Assembly: GCA_963706885.1 (NCBI GenBank) | Contig: CAVPNX010000011.1 | Location: 17,311 to 81,310 of the forward strand | From: Prado023 sp963706885 | Lineage (GTDB): Bacteria; Actinomycetota; Actinomycetes; S36-B12; CAIYMF01 | Direction of reading: 5' to 3' | Length of the DNA stretch: 64,000 nucleotides | Shown: piece by piece, positions 34,237-43,474 of the stretch | Position numbering within the stretch: the first letter of the stretch is position 1 | Layout: each line of letters starts with the position of its first letter | Translations under genes and position numbers: made by a program | Notes under the pieces: model-generated | What the model saw: the letters and a program-made list of their open reading frames with translations, nothing else | What the model was told of the DNA's origin: nothing | Database searches by the model: none

Positions 34237-35752
34237 ATGACCACCATGCGCCACGACGAGTACGCCGCCCACGACGCCCTCAGCCTCGCCGAGCTGGTCA
34301 GCTCCGGGGAGGTGACGCCGTTCGAACTGGTGGAGGCCGCGATCGATCGGATGGATTCGGTCAACCCCACGCTCAACGCGGTCGTGCACCGCATGGACGG
34401 CACAGCCCGCGCGGTGGCCGCCGGAGAACTGCCCGATGGGCCGCTCCGGGGCGTGCCGTTCCTGGTCAAGGACATGGACGGCTACCTCGCCGACGAGCCG
34501 TGCACGTTCGCCAGCCGGTCGCTGCGCGACTACGTGCCCGACCACGACTCCGAGCTGTTCGCCCGCTACCGCCGTGCCGGGGTGGTGTTCGTGGGCAAGA
34601 CGAACTGCCCCGAGTTCGGGATCTACGGCGTGACCGAGCCCGAGCTCCATGGCCCGACGCGCAACCCGTGGCACCTCGACCACACGCCCGGCGGGTCCAG
34701 CGGGGGTTCGGCTGCGGCGGTCGCCGCGGGGATCGTGCCTGTGGCCCATGCCGGCGACGGCGGCGGCAGCATCCGGATCCCGGCCTCGGCCTGTGGCCTG
34801 TTCGGCCTGATGCCCTCGCGCGGGCGCACCCCATTGGGCCCCGGCGAGGGGGAGGGCTGGCACGGACTCGTGCGCCGGCATGTGGTCAGCCGGACCGTGC
34901 GCGACAGTGCCGCCTTCCTGGACGCGACGCAGGGCGACGACGTGGGTGCCCCCTACGCGGCGCCGCCGGCGGGGGAGTTCCTCGCTGCCGTCGGGCAGGA
35001 CCCCGGGCCGCTGCGCATCGGCTACTCAACCCAGTCGGTCCTCGGCCAGTCGATGGATCCCGAGTGCGTGGCGGCTGTCGAGCGTGCGGCGGCCCTGCTC
35101 GAGGAGCTCGGGCACGAGCTCGTGGAGGTCGACCTGCCGATCGACCGTGAGGGCCTGGCGAACGCGTACATCGCGATCGTGGCGGCCGGTGTCGGCGCGA
35201 TGGTGGAGGAGACCGAGCGGATGACGGGCCGCAAGCCCAAGCCGGAGGACTTCGAGGGCGCCGACCTGGTTCCTGCGCCAAGCCAGCGACGTGCTCTCCG
35301 CGCGGGAGCTCGAGCGAGCGCGTGAGCGAGTGGCAACGGGGACCCGGCGCCTCGGTGCCCTGTTCGCCGACGAGATCGACATGCACCTCACCGCGACGCT
35401 GCCCTACCCGCCGGTCCGCGTCGGCGAGAACTCGCCGAGCACCGCCGACCAGGCGCTGCTCCGAGCCCTGCGCACCCTGCCGATGAACGTGGCGCCGGCG
35501 ATCAGGATCGCCCTCGGGCAGCTGGCCGGGCCGCGGCTGGAGAAGAGCGCCAACACCCAGGTCTGGAACATGACCGGGCAGCCGGCGATGAGCCTGCCGC
35601 TGCACTGGACACCCGAGGGCCTGCCGGTGGGCGTGCAGGTCGCCGGGGCGTTCGGGGCCGAGGAGCAGCTGTTCTCCCTCGCGGCGCAGGTCGAGGCGGC
35701 GCAGCCGTGGCTGCCCCGGTTGATGGAGGGACCGACGACCGCAGGGATGTAG
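34237..35752 (+). CDS. Amidase-signature family hydrolase (one apparent frameshift)
   Basis: The protein has the Ser-cisSer-Lys triad region: Lys in VPFLVKDMDGY, the Gly/Ser block TPGGSSGGSAAAVAAG, and GDGGGSIRIPAS with the nucleophile serine. The frame breaks near 35261 after KPEDFEGA; removing one base gives TWFLRQASDVLSARELERA and the C-terminal MTGQPAMSLPLHW, ending at 35752. Corrected length is 504 residues, usual for amidases (6-aminohexanoate-cyclic-dimer hydrolase or nylon-type and aryl-amide relatives). The substrate is unknown. The start ATG 34237 has no clear Shine-Dalgarno; ATG 34246 is an alternative. Confidence 0.87.
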
Positions 35753-35793
35753 CCGGGTCAGGCGCCGCCTGTCGGAGGCTGGTGGCAGGCGAG

Positions 35794-35810
35794 TGCGGCT
35801 CGGGGCCGCA
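35794..35810. terminator. Hairpin between convergent amidase and dehydrogenase genes
   Basis: TGCGGC and GCCGCA pair around TCGGG in the 123-nt gap between the two stops. No U-tract is present. Confidence 0.33.
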
Positions 35811-35875
35811 GCGTGGCAGGGCTCGCCGCTGGTCACGCCCGCACCGGAACGGACGGCCCATGGTCGGGCCGAGCC

Positions 35876-37225
35876 TCAGATCGAGGGGTCGGAGGCCTCG
35901 ACCGGGTCCACGGGCGGCTCGGCCTCCGTCGGCTGGTCGTCGGTGCGCTGGTCGTCCTGGTCGGCCGACTCCCGTCCGCGTCCTCGACCGGCTCCGGGGC
36001 GAGACCGGCCTCGAAGGTCATCCCGGCTGCGCGCAGCCGCTGCACCATCGGCATGCCCAGGCCCGTCGCCGGAGTGAGGACGCCGGTCCGGTCGGGCAGG
36101 TCCGGGCTGCCTGAGGCGAGGAACAGCACAGCCTCGGCCAGCATCAGCGACGTCGCCGCGTAGCCGGGGTCACCCTCGGCGGCCACCGTGGCCATGTAGC
36201 GCTGGCCATCGAGGCCGTCGCCGTGGATCTGCATGGTGAAGTGCCCGGCCGCGCGTTCCTCCGCGCTCGGGCCCTCGCCCGGCTTGGGCAGGACCATGGC
36301 GATCCCGGATCGGGTGGGGCCGAACCCCAGCGCTGCCCCGAGCGCGCCCATGCCGGCGCCCAGGCCTGTGGCCTTCGCGCGGGCGGACACACCCTTCCCG
36401 AATCCGATCGCCTCCCGGTAGCGGAAGGCCGCCGAGTACGGGTAGCCCAGCAGGGCGTTCGTGCGTCGCACGACGCGGGTGTTCATCTGGCGCCATCACG
36501 AACGGGCCCAGCCACCCGAGCGCCGGGTCCTGGACCGCGCCGGTGAGGTCGGACTCGTCGTCGGCGTGGTCCGGGTCGACGCGGTCCGGCTCGGCGTCCC
36601 GGTCGGGGCTCAGCGCGTAGGGGTCGACAACGACGGCCCGCGCGGCGGGGTCGGCTCCGACCTCCTCGGCGACGAGGCGCATCGTGGCCAGGGTCCCGCC
36701 GGAGGCGCCACCGCGCATCTCTGTCACCACCAGGGTGGTCGCGCCGAGCTCCCCGGCGGCCTCGTGCAGTACCAGGACGCCGAGGTCCGAGGGCAGCGAG
36801 TCGAAGCCGCAGGCCAGCACGATCCGGGCACCGGACTCCTGGGCCATCTCGTGGTAGTCGTCGATCGCCGAGCGCATGAACAGCACCTCGCCGTTGATGT
36901 CGGCGTAGTGGGTGCCGGCCTTCGCGCAGGCCTCGACCAGCGGCAGGCCGTACTTGGCGAACGGCCCGACGGTGGTGGCGACCGCGACGGTCGAGCGGGC
37001 CAGCTTGGTCATGGTGGACTTGTTCGACGAGTCGGCCAGGAGCAGCGGCCAGTGCGCGGCCCCGGCGCCCAAGGCGTCGCGCACCGCCCCCAGCTTCGCC
37101 AGCGACCGTCCGGCCAGCGCGATCCGGGTGCCCTCGGGTGCGCGCTCGAGCAGGCGTTCGGCGACCAGGTGCCCGGTGAACCCGGTGGCCCCGAACAGGA
37201 CGACGTCGTACTCGCGCTCAGCCAT
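35876..37225 (-). CDS. Saccharopine-dehydrogenase-like (trans-acting enoyl reductase) family protein (two apparent indels)
   Basis: The ATG at 37225 begins MAEREYDVVLFGATGFTGHLVAERL, the NAD(P)-binding fold of the actinobacterial family that includes mycobacterial Rv2449c and Rv2953 (trans-acting enoyl reductase). YADINGEVLFMR and LACGFDSLPSDLGVLVLHEAA are further family blocks. The frame breaks near 36488 (one extra base) before MNTRVVRRTNALLGYPYS and again near 35985, where one missing G restores the acidic tail ESADQDDQRTDDQPTEAEP and a stop at 35876. Without the second correction the tail becomes Arg/Pro-rich. Corrected length is 449 residues. It may act in lipid metabolism at the membrane. 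Confidence 0.82.
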
Positions 37226-37231
37226 GGTGCC

Positions 37232-37237
37232 AACGTA
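37232..37237 (-). promoter_or_regulatory. Leaderless-type -10 hexamer TACGTT
   Basis: TACGTT on the minus strand ends 6 nt before the dehydrogenase ATG. No Shine-Dalgarno is present. Confidence 0.5.
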
Positions 37238-37342
37238 GCGCGGACCGCCCGCCCTCGCGCCGGGACGCCCCGGGATCGAGGGGACGCCCCGCGGGCTTCG
37301 ACGCCCGTTCACGTGCCCGCCCATCGCCACCCGCCGAACAGG

Positions 37343-37377
37343 CCGAACGCCCCGGGGTGATCGTCCGGGGCGTTCGG
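37343..37377 (-). terminator. Perfect 13-bp terminator hairpin after yccF-like gene
   Basis: CCGAACGCCCCGG and CCGGGGCGTTCGG pair perfectly around a 9-nt loop, 40 nt downstream of the YccF-like stop and before the dehydrogenase promoter. It is the strongest hairpin I found in the window. Confidence 0.75.
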
Positions 37378-37416
37378 TGCTCAGGGGCCGGGGCGCGGTC
37401 CGCGGTCCGGCCGCGG

Positions 37417-37834
37417 TCAGCCCACGGGCTGCGGGTAGGTGCTGGGAGACGCGCCCCGCTGCGACGTGCTCACGATGGTGTGACCCAGCGGGGTCAGCGC
37501 CAGGGGGACCATCTTGAACGCGGCGATGCCCCACGGGATGCCGATGATCGTCAGGCACAGGCCGACGCCGTAGGCGATCAGGCGCAGTGGCGATCCAGAT
37601 CCCGGCGAAGACCATCCAGAGGATGTTGCCGATCAGGCTGGCCACCCCGGCGTCCGGGTTCGGCACGGACGTCCGGCCGAACGGCCAGAGTGCGTAGTTG
37701 GCCAGGCGGAACGAGGCGATGCCCCAGGGGATCGTGACGATGAAGATGAACATGATCACGCCCGCGACGGCGAAGGCCAGGGCGATCGCCCAGCCGGCGA
37801 TGACGAGCCAGATGATGTTCCCGATTGTCTTCAT
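37417..37834 (-). CDS. YccF-domain membrane protein (one apparent frameshift)
   Basis: The protein begins MKTIGNIIWLVIAGWAIAL and contains two copies of the YccF (DUF307) unit: VTIPWGIASFRLANYALWPFG, then IGNILWMVFAGIWIA. The frame breaks near 37588; removing one base gives LRLIAYGVGLCLTIIGIPWG and KMVPLALTPLG, the second half of the second unit. Corrected length is 138 residues, normal for the family. Four hydrophobic segments are expected. Its function is unknown. Confidence 0.82.
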
Positions 37835-37955
37835 GATGCGTGGTGGATACCCGGCCCGGCCGCCCGGGAAACCTCACGGCATGGGCGGATCGGCCCCCTG
37901 CCCGCGAGTCGTTCGGCCCTACCCGATCGGCGCCCGGGTGGCGTAGGCAGGGAGC

Positions 37956-38888
37956 ATGAGCAGCCAGATTGCGCCCGGGCCGGTCGTCGTCGTCGACGGC
38001 CTGTGCAAGGACTACGGCGACAACCGCGCGGTGGACGACCTGAGCTTCACGATCGAGCAGGGTGAGGTGTTCGCCCTGCTGGGCCCGAACGGGGCGGGCA
38101 AGACGACCACCGTCGAGATCCTCGAGGGCCACCGCAGCCGCAGCGCGGGCACCGTCAGCGTCCTGGGCTTCGACCCAGCCACAGGGGGCCGGGACTACCG
38201 TGACCGGATCGGCATCGTGCTGCAGGAGGCCGGCTTCGACGAGGAGTTCACGGTCCGGGAGCTGGTCGGCCTCTACGCGAAGCTGTACTCGCGCCGCCGC
38301 GATGGTGATGAGCTCATCGACCTGGTCGGCCTCACCGACAAGGCGGACTCCCGCACCAAGACCCTGTCCGGGGGCCAGCGCCGGCGGCTGGACCTGGCCC
38401 TCGGGCTGGTCGGGGCCCCCGAGCTGCTGTTCCTCGACGAGCCCACGACGGGGTTCGACCCGTCGGCACGCAGGCTGGCCTGGGACCTGATCGCATCGCT
38501 GCGCAACCTGGGCACGACCATCGTGCTCACCACCCACTACATGGAGGAGGCCGAGCGCCTCGCCGACCGTGTCGCGGTGATCCAGTCGGGGCGCCTGGTC
38601 GCGCTGGACACCCCCACCAACCTGGTGAGCACCGAGGGAGCGGAGGCCGTCATCACGTTCGTCCTGCCCGATGGTGTGGACGCTCACGACCTCCCGGCGA
38701 TCGGCGTCGGGGCTGCGCGCAGCAACGGCCAGCAGGTCGACATCCGCTCGGCAGACCCGACGCGGGACCTCAACGCCCTGACCGAATGGGCCCTGGCCCG
38801 GGGCATCGGGCTCGAAGGGCTGACGATGGCCCGACCCACCCTCGAGGACGTGTACCTCGACCTCACCGCGGGGCCCAGCCGTGCCTGA
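37956..38888 (+). CDS. ABC transporter ATP-binding protein (DrrA/CcmA-like)
   Basis: The 310-residue protein has Walker A LLGPNGAGKTT, a Q-loop (VLQEAGF), the signature TLSGGQRRRLDLALGL, Walker B LLFLDEPTTGFD and a switch His in LTTHYMEEAERL. The C-terminal part resembles the DrrA-type extension. It pairs with the permease gene whose GTG overlaps its stop by 8 nt. The family exports drugs, lipids or polyketides; the substrate is not shown. TAGGCA ends 6 nt before the ATG and GGGAG overlaps this spacer, so both leaderless and SD-led starts are possible. Confidence 0.92.
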   Translation: MSSQIAPGPVVVVDGLCKDYGDNRAVDDLSFTIEQGEVFALLGPNGAGKTTTVEILEGHRSRSAGTVSVLGFDPATGGRDYRDRIGIVLQEAGFDEEFTVRELVGLYAKLYSRRRDGDELIDLVGLTDKADSRTKTLSGGQRRRLDLALGLVGAPELLFLDEPTTGFDPSARRLAWDLIASLRNLGTTIVLTTHYMEEAERLADRVAVIQSGRLVALDTPTNLVSTEGAEAVITFVLPDGVDAHDLPAIGVGAARSNGQQVDIRSADPTRDLNALTEWALARGIGLEGLTMARPTLEDVYLDLTAGPSRA

Positions 38889-40611
38889 CACCGCCACCGC
38901 ACCCGTGGCGCCGCTGCTCTACGGCCAGGTGCGCTACGCCAACCGGGGGTTCTGGCGCACGCCGATCGCGGCGTTCTTCACGATCGTGTTCCCGCTGAGC
39001 TTCCTGGTCATCCTCTGCTCGTTGTACGGCAACGAGGTCATCGACGAGGAGTCCGGGCTGCGCCTGGCCCAGTTCACCACCCCGGTCTTCGCGGTGTTCG
39101 GGGTGTGCATGGCCTGCTACGTGTCGCTGTCGTTGGCAGTCTCCTACGCCCGGGGTTCCGGGGTCCTCAAGCGCCTGCGCGGCACACCCCTGCCGCCACC
39201 GATCTACGTCGCGGGACGGATCGGGTCGGCGATGTGGGTCTCGATGATCGCGACCGTGATCATGGTCGGCGTCGGGGTCGTGTTCTACGGCGTGCAGATC
39301 ATCTGGGAGAACGTCCCCGCACTGGTGCTGACGTTCGCCGTGGGGATGGCCTGCTTCTCCGCCCTGGGGCTGGCAGTCGCGGCCATCGCCCCGACCCCCA
39401 GCGCAGCCCAGGCGTTCAGCAACGCGTCGCTGATCCTGCTGTCGTTCATCTCCGGCATCTTCGGCTTCGCGGAGCTTCCGGAGTGGATGGACCGGATCGC
39501 GTCCTTCTTCCCGCTCGTGCACTTCGTCGACCCCGTCGCGGCCGGCTTCAACCCCTACGTCGAGGCATCGACCCCGAGTTGGAGCGACCTGGCGGTGATG
39601 GTCGCGTGGGGGATCGTCGGCGGGCTGTTGGCGTGGCGGCGGTTCCGGTGGGAGCCGACGTCCGGTCGGGTGCGCGTCCGGCACCGCGGGGGGCGCGCCG
39701 AGTCGGCGGAGGCCGCCGAGGCCGGGGTGGATGAGGTCGAGCTCGACCGCGTGCTGAGCACCTTCGCCGCGGTGGATATCGATGGTGTGCCGGTGCGCAC
39801 GCAGACTGTGCACGAGGCCGGGCCCGCCGGTCGAGCCCGGATGGGGGCCCTGGCCTGGCGCCAGACGCGGTACACGATGACCCAGATCCTGCGCGACCCG
39901 AGCTCGATGTTCTTCGCCATCCTGTTCCCGGTCATCCTGGTGACCGCCTTCTCCCTGATGTACGGCTCCGAGGCGCGATGGGATGAGCTGCCCCTGCCGC
40001 AGTACCTTGCCGCAGCGTTCGCGGTGTACGGCGTGGCCACGATGGCGTTCGTCAACCTGCCCGGGTCGATCGCCGAGCAACGCTCGCTGCTCATCCTCAA
40101 GCGGCTACGGGGCACGCCGCTGCCCCCGATCCTGTACCTGGTGGGGCGGATCGCCGCGGCGGTCGTGCTGGGACTGGCCACCCTCGTGCTGGTGTTCGTC
40201 GTAGCTGTCGCGTTCCTGGACGTGTCGCTGCCACCGTCGACGTGGGCCGCGACCCTGCTCACGTTCGTCCTGGCGATCATCTGCTTCGCGGCGTGTGGCC
40301 TGGCCCTGGTCTCGTTGGTCGACGGGCCCCAGGCGGTGATCGCCGTCGCGCTGTGCCTCCTGCTTCCGCTGTCGTTCTTCTCCGACATCTTCATCTCGAT
40401 CGAGGAGATGCCCACGGTCCTCAACGCGATCGGCTGGACGTTCCCACTGCGGCACGCCGTCAGCGCCGCCGTCACGGCCACGAGTGGACGAGCGCTCGAC
40501 GCCAGCTTCTGGGTTCACCTGGGCGTCCTGGTGCTCTGGACCGGCATCGGGCTGCTCGTCGCGTGGCGGTTCTTCCACTGGGAGCCGCGGCAGGCGCGCT
40601 CCTCGCGCTGA
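38881..40611 (+). CDS. Fused double ABC-2 permease
   Basis: The 576-residue protein consists of two homologous ABC-2 halves joined by an acidic linker (about 255-320). Each half has six membrane helices and repeats the same blocks: LKRLRGTPLPPPIYVAGRI and LKRLRGTPLPPILYLVGRI, then FPLVHFVDPV and FPLRHAVSAA, then FRWEP and FHWEP near the ends. Fusion gives both permease subunits in one chain, so with two copies of the ATPase it forms a complete exporter. It starts with GTG inside the ATPase gene. Confidence 0.9.
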   Translation: MPDTATAPVAPLLYGQVRYANRGFWRTPIAAFFTIVFPLSFLVILCSLYGNEVIDEESGLRLAQFTTPVFAVFGVCMACYVSLSLAVSYARGSGVLKRLRGTPLPPPIYVAGRIGSAMWVSMIATVIMVGVGVVFYGVQIIWENVPALVLTFAVGMACFSALGLAVAAIAPTPSAAQAFSNASLILLSFISGIFGFAELPEWMDRIASFFPLVHFVDPVAAGFNPYVEASTPSWSDLAVMVAWGIVGGLLAWRRFRWEPTSGRVRVRHRGGRAESAEAAEAGVDEVELDRVLSTFAAVDIDGVPVRTQTVHEAGPAGRARMGALAWRQTRYTMTQILRDPSSMFFAILFPVILVTAFSLMYGSEARWDELPLPQYLAAAFAVYGVATMAFVNLPGSIAEQRSLLILKRLRGTPLPPILYLVGRIAAAVVLGLATLVLVFVVAVAFLDVSLPPSTWAATLLTFVLAIICFAACGLALVSLVDGPQAVIAVALCLLLPLSFFSDIFISIEEMPTVLNAIGWTFPLRHAVSAAVTATSGRALDASFWVHLGVLVLWTGIGLLVAWRFFHWEPRQARSSR

Positions 40612-40631
40612 ATCCACACCCGCGGTGGACC

Positions 40632-40637
40632 TACCGT
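40632..40637 (+). promoter_or_regulatory. Leaderless-type -10 hexamer TACCGT
   Basis: TACCGT ends 6 nt before the ATG at 40644. It is identical in sequence and spacing to the element before the giant gene at 48263. Confidence 0.55.
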
Positions 40638-40643
40638 CCGGAC

Positions 40644-41594
40644 ATGGCCTCCGCAGCTGCCCCACCGCCCATCGTCGGCACGCCCATCGATCCCCCGCCG
40701 AAGGAGGTGCCCGCGTTCGCCACGAAGCTCGACAGGTCGACGATCGGCGGGATCGGCTACCGGGCGATGCGCCGCTACTCCTTCGGCAACGTGGGGCTGC
40801 TGGCCAACGGGACCGCGTACTACCTGTTCCTGTCGCTGTTCGCCCTGTTGGCGTTCGCCTACGGGGTCATCGCGATCCTCGGTGCCGAGCAGTTGGCCGA
40901 GACCATGACCGAGGCCCTGGACAACGCGTTCCCCGGCGTGGTCGGCGATGAGGGGATCGACCCGGACACGCTGGCGTCCACCGGCCGGACGGCGGGGATC
41001 ATCGGCCTGCTCATCCTGCTGTACTCATCGCTCGGGGCGGTGAACGGTGCCAGCAGCTCGCTGCACCTGGTCTTCGGGGCGCCCCCGGACCCCCGCCCGT
41101 TCGTGAAGGCCAAGGCCCGGCACCTGCTGATCCTCGTGTGCGTGGCGCCGCTGATCCTGATCTCGTTCGCCTCCGCGGCCGTCACGGGCAACATCTCCGA
41201 CCCGGTGCTCGAAGCCCTCGGCTGGGATGGCCAGGGAGTGCGCAGCGCCATCGCGGCCGGCGGCATCGTCCTGGGCTTCGCCGTCGACGTCCTGATCCTC
41301 TGGATCCTGATCGGGCACCTCGGCGGGATCCGCCCACATCGCCGGCCGCGGCTGGTGGCCAGCCTCCTCGGCGCGGTCGCGGTGGGGCTGGTCAAGGCGC
41401 TCCTCGACGCGATCATGGCCTGGGCCCTGGACAAGCCGCAGTACGGCGCATTCGCCGCGCCCATCGCGGTGCTGTTCATCCTCCAGCTGCTGTCCCTGGT
41501 CCTCTATGCCAGCGCGTGCCTGGCGGCCGGGATCAGCGACTCCGAGGTGCCCCTCGAGGAGCTCGAGCCCGCGGCGGTCGACGCAGTCGAGTAG
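40644..41594 (+). CDS. YihY/BrkB-family membrane protein
   Basis: The 316-residue protein starts in a Pro-rich cytoplasmic segment and has six hydrophobic helices. RYSFGNVGLLANGTAYYLFLSLFALLAF matches the conserved first helix of the YihY/BrkB family, and SSLGAVNGASSSLHLVFG the region usually read as W-x-x-x-x-x-x-x-x-x-a-x-n-x-i. The family was once called ribonuclease BN or serum-resistance factor; its real role is unclear. It is transcribed in the same direction as the ABC genes but has its own leaderless-type promoter. Confidence 0.85.
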   Translation: MASAAAPPPIVGTPIDPPPKEVPAFATKLDRSTIGGIGYRAMRRYSFGNVGLLANGTAYYLFLSLFALLAFAYGVIAILGAEQLAETMTEALDNAFPGVVGDEGIDPDTLASTGRTAGIIGLLILLYSSLGAVNGASSSLHLVFGAPPDPRPFVKAKARHLLILVCVAPLILISFASAAVTGNISDPVLEALGWDGQGVRSAIAAGGIVLGFAVDVLILWILIGHLGGIRPHRRPRLVASLLGAVAVGLVKALLDAIMAWALDKPQYGAFAAPIAVLFILQLLSLVLYASACLAAGISDSEVPLEELEPAAVDAVE

Positions 41595-41658
41595 GTCGGT
41601 CGAGCCCTGATCGGCGGGACACGCTCGTCGGGGCGCCTGACGGATCGCGCGACGCGAC

Positions 41659-41664
41659 AACAAT
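41659..41664 (+). promoter_or_regulatory. Leaderless-type -10 hexamer AACAAT
   Basis: AACAAT ends 6 nt before the GTG at 41671. CTGACG, 16 nt upstream, is a fair -35. Confidence 0.5.
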
Positions 41665-41670
41665 GGCCAC

Positions 41671-42696
41671 GTGGCCACATCCGAGCGGGACGCCGTCGCG
41701 CGCCAGCTGAGCCGCAGCCTGCTCGCGTTGGCTGCCGTGATCCTGGTCGGGACCGTCGGGTACTTCCTGCTGGGGTTCTCGCCGTTGGATGCGATCTACC
41801 AGACCGTGACGACCGTGACGACGATCGGCTTCCGAGAGGTCCAGCCCTTCGGGGACGCCGAGAAGGTGTTCACGATCTTCTTCGTCCTCGTCGGTGTCGG
41901 AGTCGTGCTCTACACACTGAGCTCGCTGTTGGGGCAGCTCATCGAGGGTTGGGCCGGCAATGAGTGGGGAAGGCGACGCATGGAGAAGGAGATCGGGGCA
42001 CTGCAGGGCCACGCCATCGTGTGCGGCTGGGGTCGGGTGGGTCGCGCGGCGGCACACCAGCTGCACAAGTCAGGCCAGTCGGTCGTCGTCTGCGACACCG
42101 AGGGCGAGCGGCTGGCTGACTGCCCGTACCCGCACCTTGAGGGAGACGCGACCCGCGACGAGTTCCTCCGCCGGCTCGGGGTGGATCGCGCCCGGGTGCT
42201 CGTCGCGACCCTGGACACCGACGCCTCGAGCCTGTTCGTCACCCTGACTGCGCGTGCGCTCAACCCCGACCTGGTCATCATCGCCCGCAGCCGTGTCGAT
42301 GACACCGAGCAGAAGCTGCTGCGCGCCGGAGCTGATCGCGTCGTGAACCCCCAGCGGATCGGCGGCAACCGCATCGCTGCCTTCGCCCTGCAACCGCACG
42401 TCACGGACTTCCTGGACGTCGCCATGCACGACGAGGAGGTCGAGTTCCGCCTCGAGCAGGTGGTGGTCCACGAGGGCTCGTCGCTGGCGGGTTCCTCGGT
42501 GCGCGAGACCCGGCTGCACGAGGGTGACGGTGCGCTGCTGCTGGCCCTGCGCCAGAGCGAGGGCGGGGTGTTCCGCACCAACCCGTCCCCGGATGCGGTG
42601 GTCAAGCCCGGGGACGTGGTGATCGTGATCGGGACCGCGGCGCAGATCGACGCGGTGCGCCGCGACGCCGGCAGCCGGAAGGTCCGCCGGGCCTGA
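41671..42696 (+). CDS. Two-TM potassium channel with RCK (TrkA-N) domain
   Basis: The 341-residue protein has a first helix (LALAAVILVGTVGYFLL), a pore loop TVTTVTTIGFREV with the selectivity filter TIGF, and a second helix. Next is a TrkA-N domain (HAIVCGWGRVGRAAA with NAD-fold GxGxxG, and LEGDATRDEFLRRLGV) and a TrkA-C-like domain. This is the MthK/Kch design: K+ passage gated by a cytoplasmic ligand-binding ring. The GTG start carries a leaderless-type -10. Confidence 0.9.
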   Translation: MATSERDAVARQLSRSLLALAAVILVGTVGYFLLGFSPLDAIYQTVTTVTTIGFREVQPFGDAEKVFTIFFVLVGVGVVLYTLSSLLGQLIEGWAGNEWGRRRMEKEIGALQGHAIVCGWGRVGRAAAHQLHKSGQSVVVCDTEGERLADCPYPHLEGDATRDEFLRRLGVDRARVLVATLDTDASSLFVTLTARALNPDLVIIARSRVDDTEQKLLRAGADRVVNPQRIGGNRIAAFALQPHVTDFLDVAMHDEEVEFRLEQVVVHEGSSLAGSSVRETRLHEGDGALLLALRQSEGGVFRTNPSPDAVVKPGDVVIVIGTAAQIDAVRRDAGSRKVRRA

Positions 42697-42805
42697 GCGG
42701 GGCGCCGTGGAGCCGTTGTTCCCTCGTGGCCGTTGTCCAACGGCGTAGCGTGGGAGCAGCGGACGAGGTCCGCCCGCGGGTCGACCGAGGGGCAGGAGGA
42801 TGGTC

Positions 42806-43468
42806 ATGCGTCGCTGGCTCGGGTGGTTCGCCCTGGCAGTCATCATCGGCATGCAGGCCGGAACCGTGTTCAAGCCCCTGGGGACCATCAGCGAGACCCG
42901 CGTGGCCGACTGGGTCGACCTGCTCACGCCCTACGCGATCCTCGGATGCGCGGCGATGGTGCTGGTGCGTGCCGAGGCCTCCCGAGGGCAGTGGGCCCTG
43001 TTCGGCGTCGGCGGGATCACCTTCACCCTCGGCCACGGCCTGCACCTGGCCGCGAACTCGATCAGCAACGTCGCTGACGTCGTGGTGGCGAAGGCCTCGA
43101 TCGTGCACCTGTGGGACGAGGTCGTCAGCCACTACTTCTGGTACGTCGGGCTGTTCCTGGTGATGGCGGCCATGGCGTGGGCGTTGCGTCCGCAGGAGTT
43201 CCGGGTAGGGGCCGTCGATGTGGTGGTCGCGCTGCTGGTTGCGATCACGCTGGTCAACAACTACATCGAGGGCGGGACGCCCTGGCTGGGGCTGGCGTTC
43301 CTCGCCGTGGGCTTGGTCTGCGGGTTCCTGTGGCGCCCCGCCGCGGTGTCCCGGCTCCTGCTCGTCGTGGGCGGGGTGGGGCTGCTGCTGCTGGTCGGGT
43401 GGGGTGTGTACTGGCTGGCCGTCGACGGGACGACGTTCCCGCAGTTCAGCGAGCTGGGCTGGATCTGA
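42806..43468 (+). CDS. Six- to seven-TM membrane protein of unknown function
   Basis: AGGAGG at 42794-42799 places the start at the ATG 42806 rather than the ATG at 42800, which overlaps the Shine-Dalgarno region. The 220-residue protein has about seven hydrophobic helices with no known motif. Two histidines in FTLGHGLHLAAN and HLWDEVVSHYFWYVGL recall heme- or metal-ligand pairs in membrane helices, but this is only suggestive. It lies 6 nt upstream of the isoaspartyl methyltransferase gene and is probably co-transcribed with it. TAGCGT at 42746-42751 may be its -10. Confidence 0.75.
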   Translation: MRRWLGWFALAVIIGMQAGTVFKPLGTISETRVADWVDLLTPYAILGCAAMVLVRAEASRGQWALFGVGGITFTLGHGLHLAANSISNVADVVVAKASIVHLWDEVVSHYFWYVGLFLVMAAMAWALRPQEFRVGAVDVVVALLVAITLVNNYIEGGTPWLGLAFLAVGLVCGFLWRPAAVSRLLLVVGGVGLLLLVGWGVYWLAVDGTTFPQFSELGWI

Positions 43469-43474
43469 GGACCG

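Noticed and set aside
12406..37834. Reading the broken genes as pseudogenes
   Set aside because: All have intact motifs on both sides of single-base breaks and normal corrected lengths. Eight independent recent inactivations in one window are less likely than sequence errors.
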